Source of the DNA: Hominimerdicola alba 8
GTDB lineage: Bacteria > Bacillota > Clostridia > Oscillospirales > Ruminococcaceae
NCBI RefSeq assembly: GCF_000178155.2
Contig: NZ_ADKM02000135.1
Location: forward strand, 1 to 49,203
Direction: 5' to 3'
Length of the DNA: 49,203 bases
Below, piece after piece: positions 24,118-32,617 of the stretch; position 1 is the stretch's first letter, and each line of letters begins with the position of its first letter. The notes below the pieces were generated by a model. It was given only the letters and a program-made list of their open reading frames with translations. It ran no database searches and had not been told where the DNA came from. The position numbers and the translations under genes are program-made.

Positions 24118-25707
24118 TTAATTCGGTGCAATTTCTGCCATTATTTTAAGTGCCGTGTTCAGACCGTCCACTGCGGCACTCATGATACCGCCTGCATAGC
24201 CCGCACCCTCACCGCATGGGTAAAGGTTGTCGCAGGAAAGGGAAGTCAGCCTGTCCTTATCTCTGGTTATCCTAACGGGTGAACTTGTCCTCGTTTCAGG
24301 CGCACAGAGCAATGCCTTGCCGTCACCGAAACACTTCATCTTACGTGAAAAGACTTTCAGCCCTGTACGCATCATGTCAGTCACCTGTTTCGGGAATATC
24401 TTTTCATAATCCGCAGCAGTTATGCCCAGCGAATAGGTGGGTTCGATATTTGTATCAAGGTCAGCTTTTCCCGAAAGAAATCCTCCGACACTTGTGGCAC
24501 ATGCCTTGTAGCCGCCTGACTGTGCGTATGCGTTCTGCTCTATCCGTCGTGCAAAATACATGCCGTCAAGCGGTTTGTTTCCGAAATCTTCAGGCGATAC
24601 CGAAACCACCAGTGCGGAATTAGCATTTCTGCCATCTCGTGCAAACTCGCTCATTCCGTTGGTAACTATGCCGCCCTCTTCCGATGCCGCAGGCACTACA
24701 TATCCGCCGGGACACATGCAGAAAGTGTAAGCTGCCCGTCCGCTGTTCTCGCGGTATGATAGCTGATATTCGCCTTTGGGGAGCATCGGGTCGCCTGCAT
24801 GACTGCCGTACAGGCTTTCATCTACTGCCGACTGTCTGTGTTCTATCCTTGCACCCACTGAGAAAGGCTTCGCTTCAAGGAAAATACCTTTGTTGTGCAG
24901 TAACTCAAATGTGTCCCTTGCCGAATGACCTATCGCCAGCACCAGCGCAGAAGTCTGTTCACTGCCGCCTGTGAAGCTGACTTGTCCGATGTGCCTGTCA
25001 CCGAGTTCGATGCCGTTAAGTTCGGTGCTGAACCTCACTTCGCCGCCAAGACTGATTATTCGCTCTCTGATGCCTTTTACGACACTTCTCAGCTTGTCTG
25101 TTCCAATGTGAGGCTTAGCCTTTGTGAGTATCTCTTCCGGCGCACCAAATTCCACCATTCGTTCCAGAACATACCTGCACAGCGGGTCTTTTATTCGTGT
25201 CGTCAGTTTTCCGTCAGAGAATGTGCCTGCGCCGCCCTCACCGAACTGTATGTTCGAGCTGATATTCAGCGTCCCGAATTTCATAAAGCGTTCAACGCTC
25301 TCAACGCGCTGTTCAATGCTTTCACCCCGTTCGATGACCAGCGGTCTGTAACCCTGTTCAGCCAGTGCCAGCGCACAGAACATACCAGCAGGTCCGAAGC
25401 CTGTTACGACAACTCTGCCCTCAGCCTTGTTCTGTGAGATAACAGGTTCAAAACTGCTCCCCGCCGCGTAAGTCAGCCGGGCATCTTTAGCAGCAAGTTT
25501 CTCTTCCAGTGAGCGATCCGACAGTGAGAATATGACCGAATGAACATAATGTATGTCGTCACGCTTTCTCGCATCGAGAGAAGTCTTGTAAATGTGTGCC
25601 GAAACTATCTCCGCCGCCGAAACGCCCAGCCTTTTCCTTGCCGACCTTATGACTGTATCTTTGTCAGCACCCAACGGTGCTTTTATCTGATTTACTATGA
25701 CAGGCAT
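24118..25707 (-). CDS. FAD-dependent oxidoreductase of the COG2509 type
   Basis: A 529-residue flavoprotein. An N-terminal ~90-residue domain (MPVIVNQIKAPLGAD start) precedes the Rossmann motif GFGPAGMFCALALAE near residue 103; NIQFGEGGAGTFSDGKLTTR and the C-terminal YPCGEGAGYAGGIMSAAVDG are family signatures. The substrate is unknown. I chose the ATG at 25707 because GGAGG lies 8 nt upstream. The gene follows cdaA-cdaR in many Clostridia; a terminator separates it from cdaR here. Confidence 0.9.
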   Translation of the reverse strand: MPVIVNQIKAPLGADKDTVIRSARKRLGVSAAEIVSAHIYKTSLDARKRDDIHYVHSVIFSLSDRSLEEKLAAKDARLTYAAGSSFEPVISQNKAEGRVVVTGFGPAGMFCALALAEQGYRPLVIERGESIEQRVESVERFMKFGTLNISSNIQFGEGGAGTFSDGKLTTRIKDPLCRYVLERMVEFGAPEEILTKAKPHIGTDKLRSVVKGIRERIISLGGEVRFSTELNGIELGDRHIGQVSFTGGSEQTSALVLAIGHSARDTFELLHNKGIFLEAKPFSVGARIEHRQSAVDESLYGSHAGDPMLPKGEYQLSYRENSGRAAYTFCMCPGGYVVPAASEEGGIVTNGMSEFARDGRNANSALVVSVSPEDFGNKPLDGMYFARRIEQNAYAQSGGYKACATSVGGFLSGKADLDTNIEPTYSLGITAADYEKIFPKQVTDMMRTGLKVFSRKMKCFGDGKALLCAPETRTSSPVRITRDKDRLTSLSCDNLYPCGEGAGYAGGIMSAAVDGLNTALKIMAEIAPN

Positions 25708-25720
25708 AGTTATTACCTCC

Positions 25721-25753
25721 AAAAAAGCGGTCCGACAGCTTGTGCCGAACCGC
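25721..25753 (-). terminator. Intrinsic terminator between cdaR and the COG2509 gene
   Basis: On the minus strand GCGGTTCGGCA pairs with TGTCGGACCGC over 11 bp including G-U pairs, followed by TTTTTT. The T run runs straight into the next gene's ribosome site, so it may act as an attenuator. Confidence 0.75.
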
Positions 25754-25760
25754 CGTGTTA

Positions 25761-27107
25761 TTATTCTGCCGCAGATGAATCTGCATCGCTGCTGTCATCT
25801 GATGTTTTTGGTACGGCTACCGTTACCTGTACTTCATTAGTTCCGAAACTCCATACCTTGTCCTGACCCTCAGCGTATATCTTTGCTTCTTTTGTGTATG
25901 AACCTGTACTTTTCACATCGCTCAGCAGGACGGTTGCGTGGATGTCTTCGTCAGTCAGGCTGTCAATGACATCTTCCGGACCGTATAGCACTACATTCGG
26001 CAGTCTTGCATTGTCTACCTCGCTTACAAAACTCTGCGGTGCGCTCTTTAGTTCTATATTGTCAGCATCAAGCGTGAATGTTGCCGACTTGTAGCCTTTA
26101 TCGTCGAATCTGACTATGACCGTATCGTCACCGCTTGTGTTTATTTCGCCCGTTGCCAGCGGGATATTGAAGCTGAATGTCTTGCTGAGATCTATACTGC
26201 TCAGTGCGATATTGCCAAGCGTTACCTCTTCGCTCTCAGGCTCGTCAAGGTGCGGTGTTATGACCGAAACGCTGTCCTGCGAAAGTATCATCGGAAGTGA
26301 AGAAATATCAAAATCATCAGGCGCACCTGTGATATTCACTTTTAAGTTCAGCTGTTTTTTCTTGTAGATAACAAAATTTACCTTGAAGCTGTCGCTGTCC
26401 TTGACTGTTATCTTGTTCATATCGACTTTTTTGTCGTTCTCATCGTAGAAGACTATGTCGTCTGCCGCGATAGTTTCGTCCTCTCCCAGCTTTTTGGATT
26501 TTGCTATCCTTGCAGTAACTCTGCTTATCTGGTCAAGTTCGTTTTTGGGACCCTCAACGGTTATCTCCTTCGGTGAAACTGAAGTTTCTTTGAGTGTATA
26601 GCCTTCCTGTGCTGTTATCAGCGGTGCTTCGGGCGTTACCTCTATGGTCTTCTGGGTTATCCTGTCGAAGTCCACATCTATCTTGCTGGGTGATACCGAT
26701 ACCACTGTACATCTGTCTGTCGAATGGCTGCTGCGTACATCGATATCAAGGCTGTACTTGCCCTCTTTTGTAACATCATCAAGATTGACTGTTGCAATAA
26801 GGTCATTTTCGGTATAGGTACCTATCTCATAGTTCATGCCCTTTATCTCCACATCAACGGTGATGTCCTTGTAATTCAGTGCCGTCAGACCCTTTTCCTC
26901 AGCAGTGGTGCCGTTCATGCTGAAATCGACATGCACACCCGTGATAGTCTTGTTGATGGTCGGAAACTGCGTTATCGACATTATGAACCATGATATTACT
27001 GCCACGATAAAGGCGAGTATCCGCATTGAGAAATCTGTGCCTTTATCCTTTATCAGTTTTATCCTTTTGGAGTTCTTTTCGTTCTTTTTTCCGTTTACTT
27101 CTTCCAT
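25761..27107 (-). CDS. cdaR: CdaR, YbbR-domain regulator of CdaA
   Basis: CdaR is an extracytoplasmic membrane protein that controls the c-di-AMP synthase CdaA. The 448-residue product has one N-terminal transmembrane helix (about residues 28-47, ILAFIVAVISWFIMSI) followed by repeated YbbR domains, each with a V...V.VEI.G-type strand pattern, and an acidic Ser/Asp-rich tail. It overlaps cdaA by 13 nt. The usual third gene glmM is not in the window. Confidence 0.93.
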   Translation of the reverse strand: MEEVNGKKNEKNSKRIKLIKDKGTDFSMRILAFIVAVISWFIMSITQFPTINKTITGVHVDFSMNGTTAEEKGLTALNYKDITVDVEIKGMNYEIGTYTENDLIATVNLDDVTKEGKYSLDIDVRSSHSTDRCTVVSVSPSKIDVDFDRITQKTIEVTPEAPLITAQEGYTLKETSVSPKEITVEGPKNELDQISRVTARIAKSKKLGEDETIAADDIVFYDENDKKVDMNKITVKDSDSFKVNFVIYKKKQLNLKVNITGAPDDFDISSLPMILSQDSVSVITPHLDEPESEEVTLGNIALSSIDLSKTFSFNIPLATGEINTSGDDTVIVRFDDKGYKSATFTLDADNIELKSAPQSFVSEVDNARLPNVVLYGPEDVIDSLTDEDIHATVLLSDVKSTGSYTKEAKIYAEGQDKVWSFGTNEVQVTVAVPKTSDDSSDADSSAAE

Positions 27108-27976
27108 CTCGAGATCACCCTTCCTGCAAAAGATTTTTCCTTAATGGAATTAGTATCCTTATCTGTTATAAGCGAATTTGTCAGCAGTTTTTTTAGGGAC
27201 TCTTTCGAGTAACCCCTTGTCAGCTCGCCGTTTTCCGCTACAGATATAGCACCTGTTTCTTCCGAAACGACTATTACCAGCGCATCTGAGTTCTCACTCA
27301 TACCTATGGCAGCCCTGTGCCTTGAACCAAGCTGTTTGTTTATCAGTTCGTCTTTTTGCGGGCGAGGCAGAAAGCAGCCCGCCGCCAGTATCACGCCGTC
27401 CCTCATTATGACTGCACCGTCATGCAGCGGCGTATTTGGGTAAAAGATATTTCCGAATACCGCCACCGATGGTGTACAGTTGAGTATCGTACCTGTAGCT
27501 ATCTGTTCGCCCAGCTTTGTCTTACGCTCACAGATTATCAGCGCACCTGTCTTGCTTGAAGAGAGGTTCTGCGCTGCATCACATATTGCTTCGATGGCAT
27601 TGTTCCACTTCATCTCGTCATCAGTTGCATCGGTGGGATTGAGAAAACTCAGTTCGGCTATCCTTGTTCTGCCGACTTTTTCGAGCATACGCCGAAGTTC
27701 AGGCTGGAAGAGTATGATAAGCGCCAGAAAGCCCCACTGGAAGCACAGTTTCAGCAGAAAGCGCATCGTATTCAGATTGAACAGATATGCCAGCGCATAG
27801 CATGCCAGCAGTACCGCGATGCCCTGTGTCAACTGCTGCGCCCTCGTTTCGCGTATCAGCTTGATGCCGTTATATATCAAAAACCAGAGTATGATTATAT
27901 CAACTATATCGTTAAGGCGGATATTGAGAAACACGCCCCAGATAGAATTCAAAGTTTCTTGTATTGTAGGAAGCAT
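27095..27976 (-). CDS. cdaA: Diadenylate cyclase CdaA
   Basis: CdaA makes cyclic di-AMP from two ATP. The 293-residue protein has three N-terminal transmembrane helices (to about residue 85) and a DAC domain with the catalytic DGAVIMRDG and RHRAAIG motifs. I chose the ATG at 27976 because AAAGGG is 8 nt upstream; a GTG 9 nt earlier overlaps that site. It heads the cdaA-cdaR operon, with a promoter at 28024-28052. Confidence 0.95.
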   Translation of the reverse strand: MLPTIQETLNSIWGVFLNIRLNDIVDIIILWFLIYNGIKLIRETRAQQLTQGIAVLLACYALAYLFNLNTMRFLLKLCFQWGFLALIILFQPELRRMLEKVGRTRIAELSFLNPTDATDDEMKWNNAIEAICDAAQNLSSSKTGALIICERKTKLGEQIATGTILNCTPSVAVFGNIFYPNTPLHDGAVIMRDGVILAAGCFLPRPQKDELINKQLGSRHRAAIGMSENSDALVIVVSEETGAISVAENGELTRGYSKESLKKLLTNSLITDKDTNSIKEKSFAGRVISRWKK

Positions 27977-28023
27977 ATTCCACACCCTTTACGTTGATTT
28001 GAATGAGAATTATATTCAATATT

Positions 28024-28052
28024 ATTATATCATAATCCATAAAAAAGTACAA
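28024..28052 (-). promoter_or_regulatory. Promoter of cdaA
   Basis: On the minus strand TTGTAC and TATAAT with a 17-bp spacer, about 48 nt upstream of cdaA. Confidence 0.65.
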
Positions 28053-28162
28053 TACCCATCTAATAATTTTTTTATACAAATTATAGAAGTTTTGGCAAAC
28101 GTTTTTTTACCCCCCAAGACTTCTCACACGGTTAAAATACGGTAACAAAGTTAGTGATTTTA

Positions 28163-28191
28163 TTGACAAATCGGGCGTTTCAGCGTATAAT
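28163..28191 (+). promoter_or_regulatory. Promoter of mgtE
   Basis: TTGACA and TATAAT, consensus, with a 17-bp spacer, 43 nt upstream of the ATG. The leader is too short for an M-box riboswitch. Confidence 0.85.
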
Positions 28192-28234
28192 AATTAGTGT
28201 ATCGTCTTTTGTTTTTCAGGGAAGGAGGGGTATC

Positions 28235-29602
28235 ATGTACGAACAGGTATTACAGCTTTTGACAGACAGAAATTTCAAGCGCATACGTGAGATATTCATT
28301 GATATGAACGAAGCAGATGTTGCTTCACTTCTGCAAAGATTTCACGATGACCACGAGGCTGACAAGCGCGACCTGATAGTGCTTTTCCGTCTGCTCAACA
28401 AGGATATTGCCGCAGATGTTTTCTCCTATATGGACAGCGACATGCAGATGATGCTGATAAACGCATTCACCGACAAGGAACTGCAGGAGGTCATCGATGA
28501 CCTGTATGTCGATGATACCGTTGATATCATTGAGGAGATGCCTGCTAACGTGGTGGCGAGGATACTTCGTTCGGCTGACAGTGAAACTCGCAAGCAGATA
28601 AATCAGATACTCAAATACCCGAAAGACAGCGCGGGTTCTGTGATGACCACCGAATATGTCTACCTGAGAAAAGACTATACTGTCAGGGAAGCTCTGGAAT
28701 GGATAAGGCATATCGGTGTTGTAAAAGAAACTGTGTACACTCTGTACGTTACCGAGAGCCGTGTGCTTATAGGTGTTCTGTCATTGCTTGACCTTATAAC
28801 TGCTGATGAAACTGACAGGATAGAAGATATCATGGAAACTAATATCATTTCTGTCAGCACCCTTGAAGACCGTGAACTTGTGGCTTCTAAAATGGCGAAG
28901 TACGACTTTGCGGCAATGCCCGTAGTTGATAAGGATATGCGTCTTGTGGGCATCATAACCTACGATGATGCTATGGACGTCATTGAGGTAGAGACCACTG
29001 AAGACTTTTCAAAGATGGCAGCGGTCGCCCCCAGTGAGGATTCATATTTCAAGACCTCAGTCATGAAGCACGCCAAAAACCGAATAATGTGGCTGTTGGT
29101 GCTTATGCTCTCCGCTACGCTGACAGGTGCGGTGGTAAACAAGTATCAGTCGGCATTTGCGGCGGTGCCTGTGCTGGTATCGTTTCTTTCTATGCTGAGC
29201 GGTACGGGCGGCAACTGCGGTTCGCAGACCTCTACGCTGGTAATTCGCGGCATGGCACTGGGCGAGATAAACATGCGTGATTTCTTTAAAGTTCTTTTCA
29301 AGGAACTTCGCGTTGCGGTGGTCTGCGGCATTATCCTCTCGATAGTCAATGCAGGCAGGATAATACTTGTCTATCACAATGACACATCTGTAGACTGCTA
29401 CAAGCTGGCATTCACGGTCAGCGGTGCTATACTGCTGACGGTCATACTGTCAAAGCTGATAGCCGCGATGCTGCCGATGGCGGCAAAAAAGCTGAAACTC
29501 GACCCCGCTATCATGGCAGCACCCCTCATCACCACCATTGTTGACACCTGTTCAACGCTGATGTTCTTTGCACTGGCAACGGTGGTATTCGATATAAAAT
29601 AA
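28235..29602 (+). CDS. mgtE: Magnesium transporter MgtE
   Basis: A 455-residue Mg2+ channel. The order is MgtE N domain (about 1-120, with repeated RLL/LLNAF helices), two CBS domains (about 125-250), then five transmembrane helices with the pore-region signature GTGGNCGSQTSTLVIRG near residue 318. GGAGG precedes the ATG at 28235; an open frame upstream lacks signals. It is a single-gene transcript by promoter position. A palindromic repeat starts at the stop codon. Confidence 0.95.
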   Translation: MYEQVLQLLTDRNFKRIREIFIDMNEADVASLLQRFHDDHEADKRDLIVLFRLLNKDIAADVFSYMDSDMQMMLINAFTDKELQEVIDDLYVDDTVDIIEEMPANVVARILRSADSETRKQINQILKYPKDSAGSVMTTEYVYLRKDYTVREALEWIRHIGVVKETVYTLYVTESRVLIGVLSLLDLITADETDRIEDIMETNIISVSTLEDRELVASKMAKYDFAAMPVVDKDMRLVGIITYDDAMDVIEVETTEDFSKMAAVAPSEDSYFKTSVMKHAKNRIMWLLVLMLSATLTGAVVNKYQSAFAAVPVLVSFLSMLSGTGGNCGSQTSTLVIRGMALGEINMRDFFKVLFKELRVAVVCGIILSIVNAGRIILVYHNDTSVDCYKLAFTVSGAILLTVILSKLIAAMLPMAAKKLKLDPAIMAAPLITTIVDTCSTLMFFALATVVFDIK

Positions 29603-29728
29603 TGTGGTTATCCCGCTGACACACCACAAAAACAGCGGCTATACAGAAGTTAAGTTTCTTGGCGTATGGCGCTCAATTATCCTTTTGTTTACCGCATTTT
29701 TAGTTGGTGTGCTAAAGGGATAGTCATA
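29602..29728 (-). repeat. Palindromic repeat family 1, copy B (inverted, core missing)
   Basis: This copy is in reverse orientation relative to the others: ATGTGGTTATCCCGCTGACAC at its left and GCTAAAGGGATAGTCATA at its right. It lacks the C/G-rich core hairpin; the flanks GAGCGC and ATACGCCAAG are joined directly. It begins at the last base of mgtE and may serve as the transcript end. Confidence 0.9.
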
Positions 29729-29757
29729 AAAAGATATATCCAAATTAGGAGGTCATT

Positions 29758-30483
29758 ATGAAAGTTAATAATTACGATACTTATTTCGAGGTGATATTTA
29801 AATGCGTGGGGAAAAAAGATACCATCTGTCATTTTTTCCCGCAGGACAATTTTTTACGCGAACAATATGACGAGATCGAGGCACAGGTGAGGTCATTATC
29901 CGAAAGATTTGAGGGTCTGAGACCGGGAGTCTCACTTTGCGGCGGTTTATTTTCAGTATATTTCCCGCTCTCAAAATTCCCAAAGGAACGCCATGATGAG
30001 ATACTCGGGGCTGTGATGTCTGCCATGAACGGCATATCGGGGATAAAGGCGGCATATATCACCGATAACGGCGATTTTATGAGCTATGATGATATAGAGG
30101 ACGATATGGCAGATATGCAGGAGACTTTCGATGAAAGCTATTGGGACGATATTCTGGGTATCACAAAGCTCGCTCTTGATTATACCGCTCACGCAGAAGG
30201 CATTGAGGGTGAATGCTTCTATTACAGTGTTTACTTTGCCGATGATACAGCGGGAGAAGAAAAGGCAGAGACTGTAAGGAATGCGGTAGAGTCCTTTGAT
30301 CTTGGACTTGCAGATGATGAATACAGCGGTTATTTAAGCATTACTGCCGACAATGACAAGGTAAAGATATTTCTCGATCTGGGTAATGTTCAGGCGAAAA
30401 ATGAGAAGAAGGCCATTCACGGCATACTTCTCGCCCTAAACAATGTTCGAGGTATCAAAAGCGTTATCATCAATGAGGTGTGA
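29758..30483 (+). CDS. Hypothetical acidic protein with internal duplication
   Basis: A 241-residue soluble, acidic protein of unknown function. AGGAGG lies 7 nt before the ATG. The two halves look related: residues about 70-110 (HDEILGAVMSAMNGISGIKAAYI) and about 205-240 (KAIHGILLALNNVRGIKSVII) share the pattern I.G.....N...GIK...I. There are no membrane segments and no catalytic motif I recognise. The gene lies between two copies of the palindromic repeat in opposite orientation and ends in its own terminator. Confidence 0.75.
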   Translation: MKVNNYDTYFEVIFKCVGKKDTICHFFPQDNFLREQYDEIEAQVRSLSERFEGLRPGVSLCGGLFSVYFPLSKFPKERHDEILGAVMSAMNGISGIKAAYITDNGDFMSYDDIEDDMADMQETFDESYWDDILGITKLALDYTAHAEGIEGECFYYSVYFADDTAGEEKAETVRNAVESFDLGLADDEYSGYLSITADNDKVKIFLDLGNVQAKNEKKAIHGILLALNNVRGIKSVIINEV

Positions 30484-30617
30484 ACTTTGGGCTATCCCTG
30501 TTATATAAAGCTCTGTGGGGTATAATATATCATCAGAAAAAGCCTAATGGCATGCTGTCAGCAAGAGATATAAAATATAGCACCCGAAATGTCCGTATAT
30601 GGCTGTGGGGTCACAAA

Positions 30618-30654
30618 AGCGAGTTGTCGTAATGTAATGACAGCTCGCTTTGTT
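30618..30654 (+). terminator. Intrinsic terminator
   Basis: AGCGAGTTGTC and GACAGCTCGCT form an 11-bp stem with one G-U pair and a 10-nt loop, followed by TTGTTT. It lies 135 nt past the acidic protein's stop. The rest of the gene-free stretch 30484-31023 holds repeat copy C, the ilvE terminator and a TATAAT at 30521 without a good -35. Confidence 0.8.
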
Positions 30655-30680
30655 TATGCAGGAAGGATATTTAATATGTT

Positions 30681-30842
30681 ATATGACTATCCCTTTAGCA
30701 CACCAACTAAAAATGCGGTGAACAAAAGGATAATTGAGCGTTGTATATCTTTCCCCGACTGCGGCGGGGGAAAGATATACGCCAAGAACCCTAAGTTCTG
30801 TATAGCCGCTGTTTTTGTGGTGTGTCAGCGGGAGAACCACAT
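30681..30842 (+). repeat. Palindromic repeat family 1, copy C
   Basis: Starts ATATGACTATCCCTTTAGC, ends GTCAGCGGGAGAACCACAT. Core arms TATATCTTTCCCC and GGGGAAAGATATA pair strongly. Nearly identical to copies D and E outside the core loop. Confidence 0.9.
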
Positions 30843-30966
30843 AAAACAATTGCTGCAGCCGCAATATAGCTCACCCTCTTAAAAATGGACAGCTGTATTG
30901 CAGTTGTTTTTAGATATATCCCGATCTGATCGTATATTCGGCAATACATATCAGAATTTATAGTCA

Positions 30967-31002
30967 CAAAAAAAGACCCCGAAAGTATCCCTTTCGAGGT
31001 CT
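30967..31002 (-). terminator. Intrinsic terminator of ilvE
   Basis: On the minus strand AGACCTCGAAAG and CTTTCGGGGTCT pair over 12 bp with one G-U, followed by seven or more T. It lies 21 nt past the ilvE stop. Confidence 0.9.
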
Positions 31003-31023
31003 GTATTATTATCTTGTCAGTTA

Positions 31024-32091
31024 TCAGTCTACCTTAACTGTCCAACCGAAAGTATCGGGTATCTTGCCCCACTGGATACCTGTCATGGTATCATAAAGCA
31101 TCTGGGAGATCTTGCCGATCTTGTTGTCGTTGATGGTCATTACCTTGTCGCCCCACTTCAGGTGACCTACAGGCGAGATGACAGCGGCAGTACCTGTGCC
31201 GAATACCTCGTCCAGCTTGCCCTCGTCATATGCCTTAGCGACCTCTTCGATGGTTATTCTTCTCTCACTGCATGGTATGCCCTTGCTCTTACATACTTCC
31301 AGTGCGCTCTTTCTGGTGATACCGGGCAGAACGGAACCTGTCAGCTTAGGTGTAATTACCTCGCCGTCTATAACGAAGAATATGTTCATCGAACCAACTT
31401 CTTCGATGTACTTCTGCTCAACGCCGTCCAGCCAGAGAACCTGCTCATAATCCTGATTGTGAGCTTCATCCTGACCCTTCAGGGAGATAGCGTAGTTAGC
31501 AGCAGTCTTTGCAAAGCCTGTACCGCCTCTTACTGCTCTTACATACTTCTGCTCAACATAGATCTTAACAGGGTTAAGACCTGTGGAGTAGTAAGCGCCT
31601 GACGGCGAAAGGATTATCAGGAACAGATAGTGGTCAGCGGGTCTTACGCCTACGAAAGGATCTGTAGCGAAGATAAAAGGTCTGATGTACAGTGCAGCAC
31701 CATCGGTATGAGGTACCCAGTCCTTCTCTATTGAGACCAGCTTCTTGGTAGCTTCTACCATGAACTCTTCATCTATCTGAGGTATTACCATTCTCTCAGC
31801 AGAAACGTTCATTCTCTTGTAGTTCTCGTCAGGTCTGAACAGCTGAACAGTGCCGTCAGCAGTTCTGTATGCCTTAAGACCCTCAAAGATCTCCTGACCG
31901 TAGTGCAGGCACATAGCAGCAGGGGAGAGTGTTACGTTGTCAAAAGGAATGATCCTTGCATCATGCCAGCCCTTGCCTGTGTCATAGTTCATAGCAAACA
32001 TGTGGTCAGTGAATACGTGACCAAAGCCCAGCTTGGTTTCATCGGTAGGCTTAGCCTTAGGGGTCTTGGTCAGTTCGATTTTGATTTCCAT
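31024..32091 (-). CDS. ilvE: Branched-chain amino acid aminotransferase
   Basis: PLP enzyme that makes or degrades leucine, isoleucine and valine by transamination with glutamate. The 355-residue length and the blocks LHYGQEIFEGLKAYR, RGGTGFAKTAANYAIS and EVGSMNIFFV place it in the longer, eukaryote-like BCAT subgroup that is common in Clostridia. AAGGA precedes the ATG. It is transcribed alone between a clear promoter and terminator. No T-box is visible in the leader. Confidence 0.95.
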   Translation of the reverse strand: MEIKIELTKTPKAKPTDETKLGFGHVFTDHMFAMNYDTGKGWHDARIIPFDNVTLSPAAMCLHYGQEIFEGLKAYRTADGTVQLFRPDENYKRMNVSAERMVIPQIDEEFMVEATKKLVSIEKDWVPHTDGAALYIRPFIFATDPFVGVRPADHYLFLIILSPSGAYYSTGLNPVKIYVEQKYVRAVRGGTGFAKTAANYAISLKGQDEAHNQDYEQVLWLDGVEQKYIEEVGSMNIFFVIDGEVITPKLTGSVLPGITRKSALEVCKSKGIPCSERRITIEEVAKAYDEGKLDEVFGTGTAAVISPVGHLKWGDKVMTINDNKIGKISQMLYDTMTGIQWGKIPDTFGWTVKVD

Positions 32092-32126
32092 AGTGATCCT
32101 TCTTTCTTAAAAATTGATCTGCTTAT

Positions 32127-32155
32127 ATTATAATACTTTTTATCTGATTTTTCAA
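32127..32155 (-). promoter_or_regulatory. Promoter of ilvE
   Basis: On the minus strand TTGAAA and TATAAT with a 17-bp spacer, about 36 nt upstream of ilvE. Confidence 0.75.
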
Positions 32156-32298
32156 GGGGTAAAACGACATTTCTTGAAATATTTTAGTTTTTTTCCTGCA
32201 TTTTTACGTTTTGTCATCCGAATTTTCCGCTGAGCTTATCATAAAAATGCAGTTTTATATGACTAATTCGGCAATTTGGTTATGAGCAAATCAAATTG

Positions 32299-32457
32299 TG
32301 ACTATCCCTTTAGCACACCAACTAAAAATGCGGTAAACAAAAGGATAATTGAGCGCCCAATATTTTTCCCCCGCCGCAGGCGGGGGAAAAATATACGCCA
32401 AGAACCTTAAGTTCTGTATAGCCGCTGTTTTTGTGGTGTGTCAGCGGGATAACCACA
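32299..32457 (+). repeat. Palindromic repeat family 1, copy D
   Basis: Starts TGACTATCCCTTTAGCACAC and ends GTGTCAGCGGGATAACCACA. The core arms ATTTTTCCCCCGCC and GGCGGGGGAAAAAT are a perfect match around a GCA loop; compensated changes relative to copy C (CTTTCC/GGAAAG to TTTTCC/GGAAAA) keep the stem. It lies in the 526-nt gene-free stretch between ilvE and the FN3-transglutaminase gene; the rest of that stretch contains only the two promoters. Confidence 0.9.
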
Positions 32458-32537
32458 AATCAAATTGGTATAACTTACCGAAAATTGCACCATAATATGT
32501 GCATAACTACGTTTCGGAGGGAATAATATCAAAATGC

Positions 32538-32566
32538 TTGACAAATATGTGAAAAAGTTGTATATT
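32538..32566 (+). promoter_or_regulatory. Promoter of the FN3-transglutaminase gene
   Basis: TTGACA and TATATT with a 17-bp spacer, about 50 nt upstream of the ATG at 32618. Confidence 0.75.
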
Positions 32567-32617
32567 ATAAGGTGTATATTTATGTACGTTATATATTTTT
32601 GTACAGGAGAGATAATT

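Noticed and set aside
28192-28234. M-box riboswitch before mgtE
   Set aside because: Only about 40 nt separate the -10 box from the ATG, far too short.
30589-30882. Open frame across repeat copy C
   Set aside because: It consists mostly of repeat sequence and has no ribosome site.
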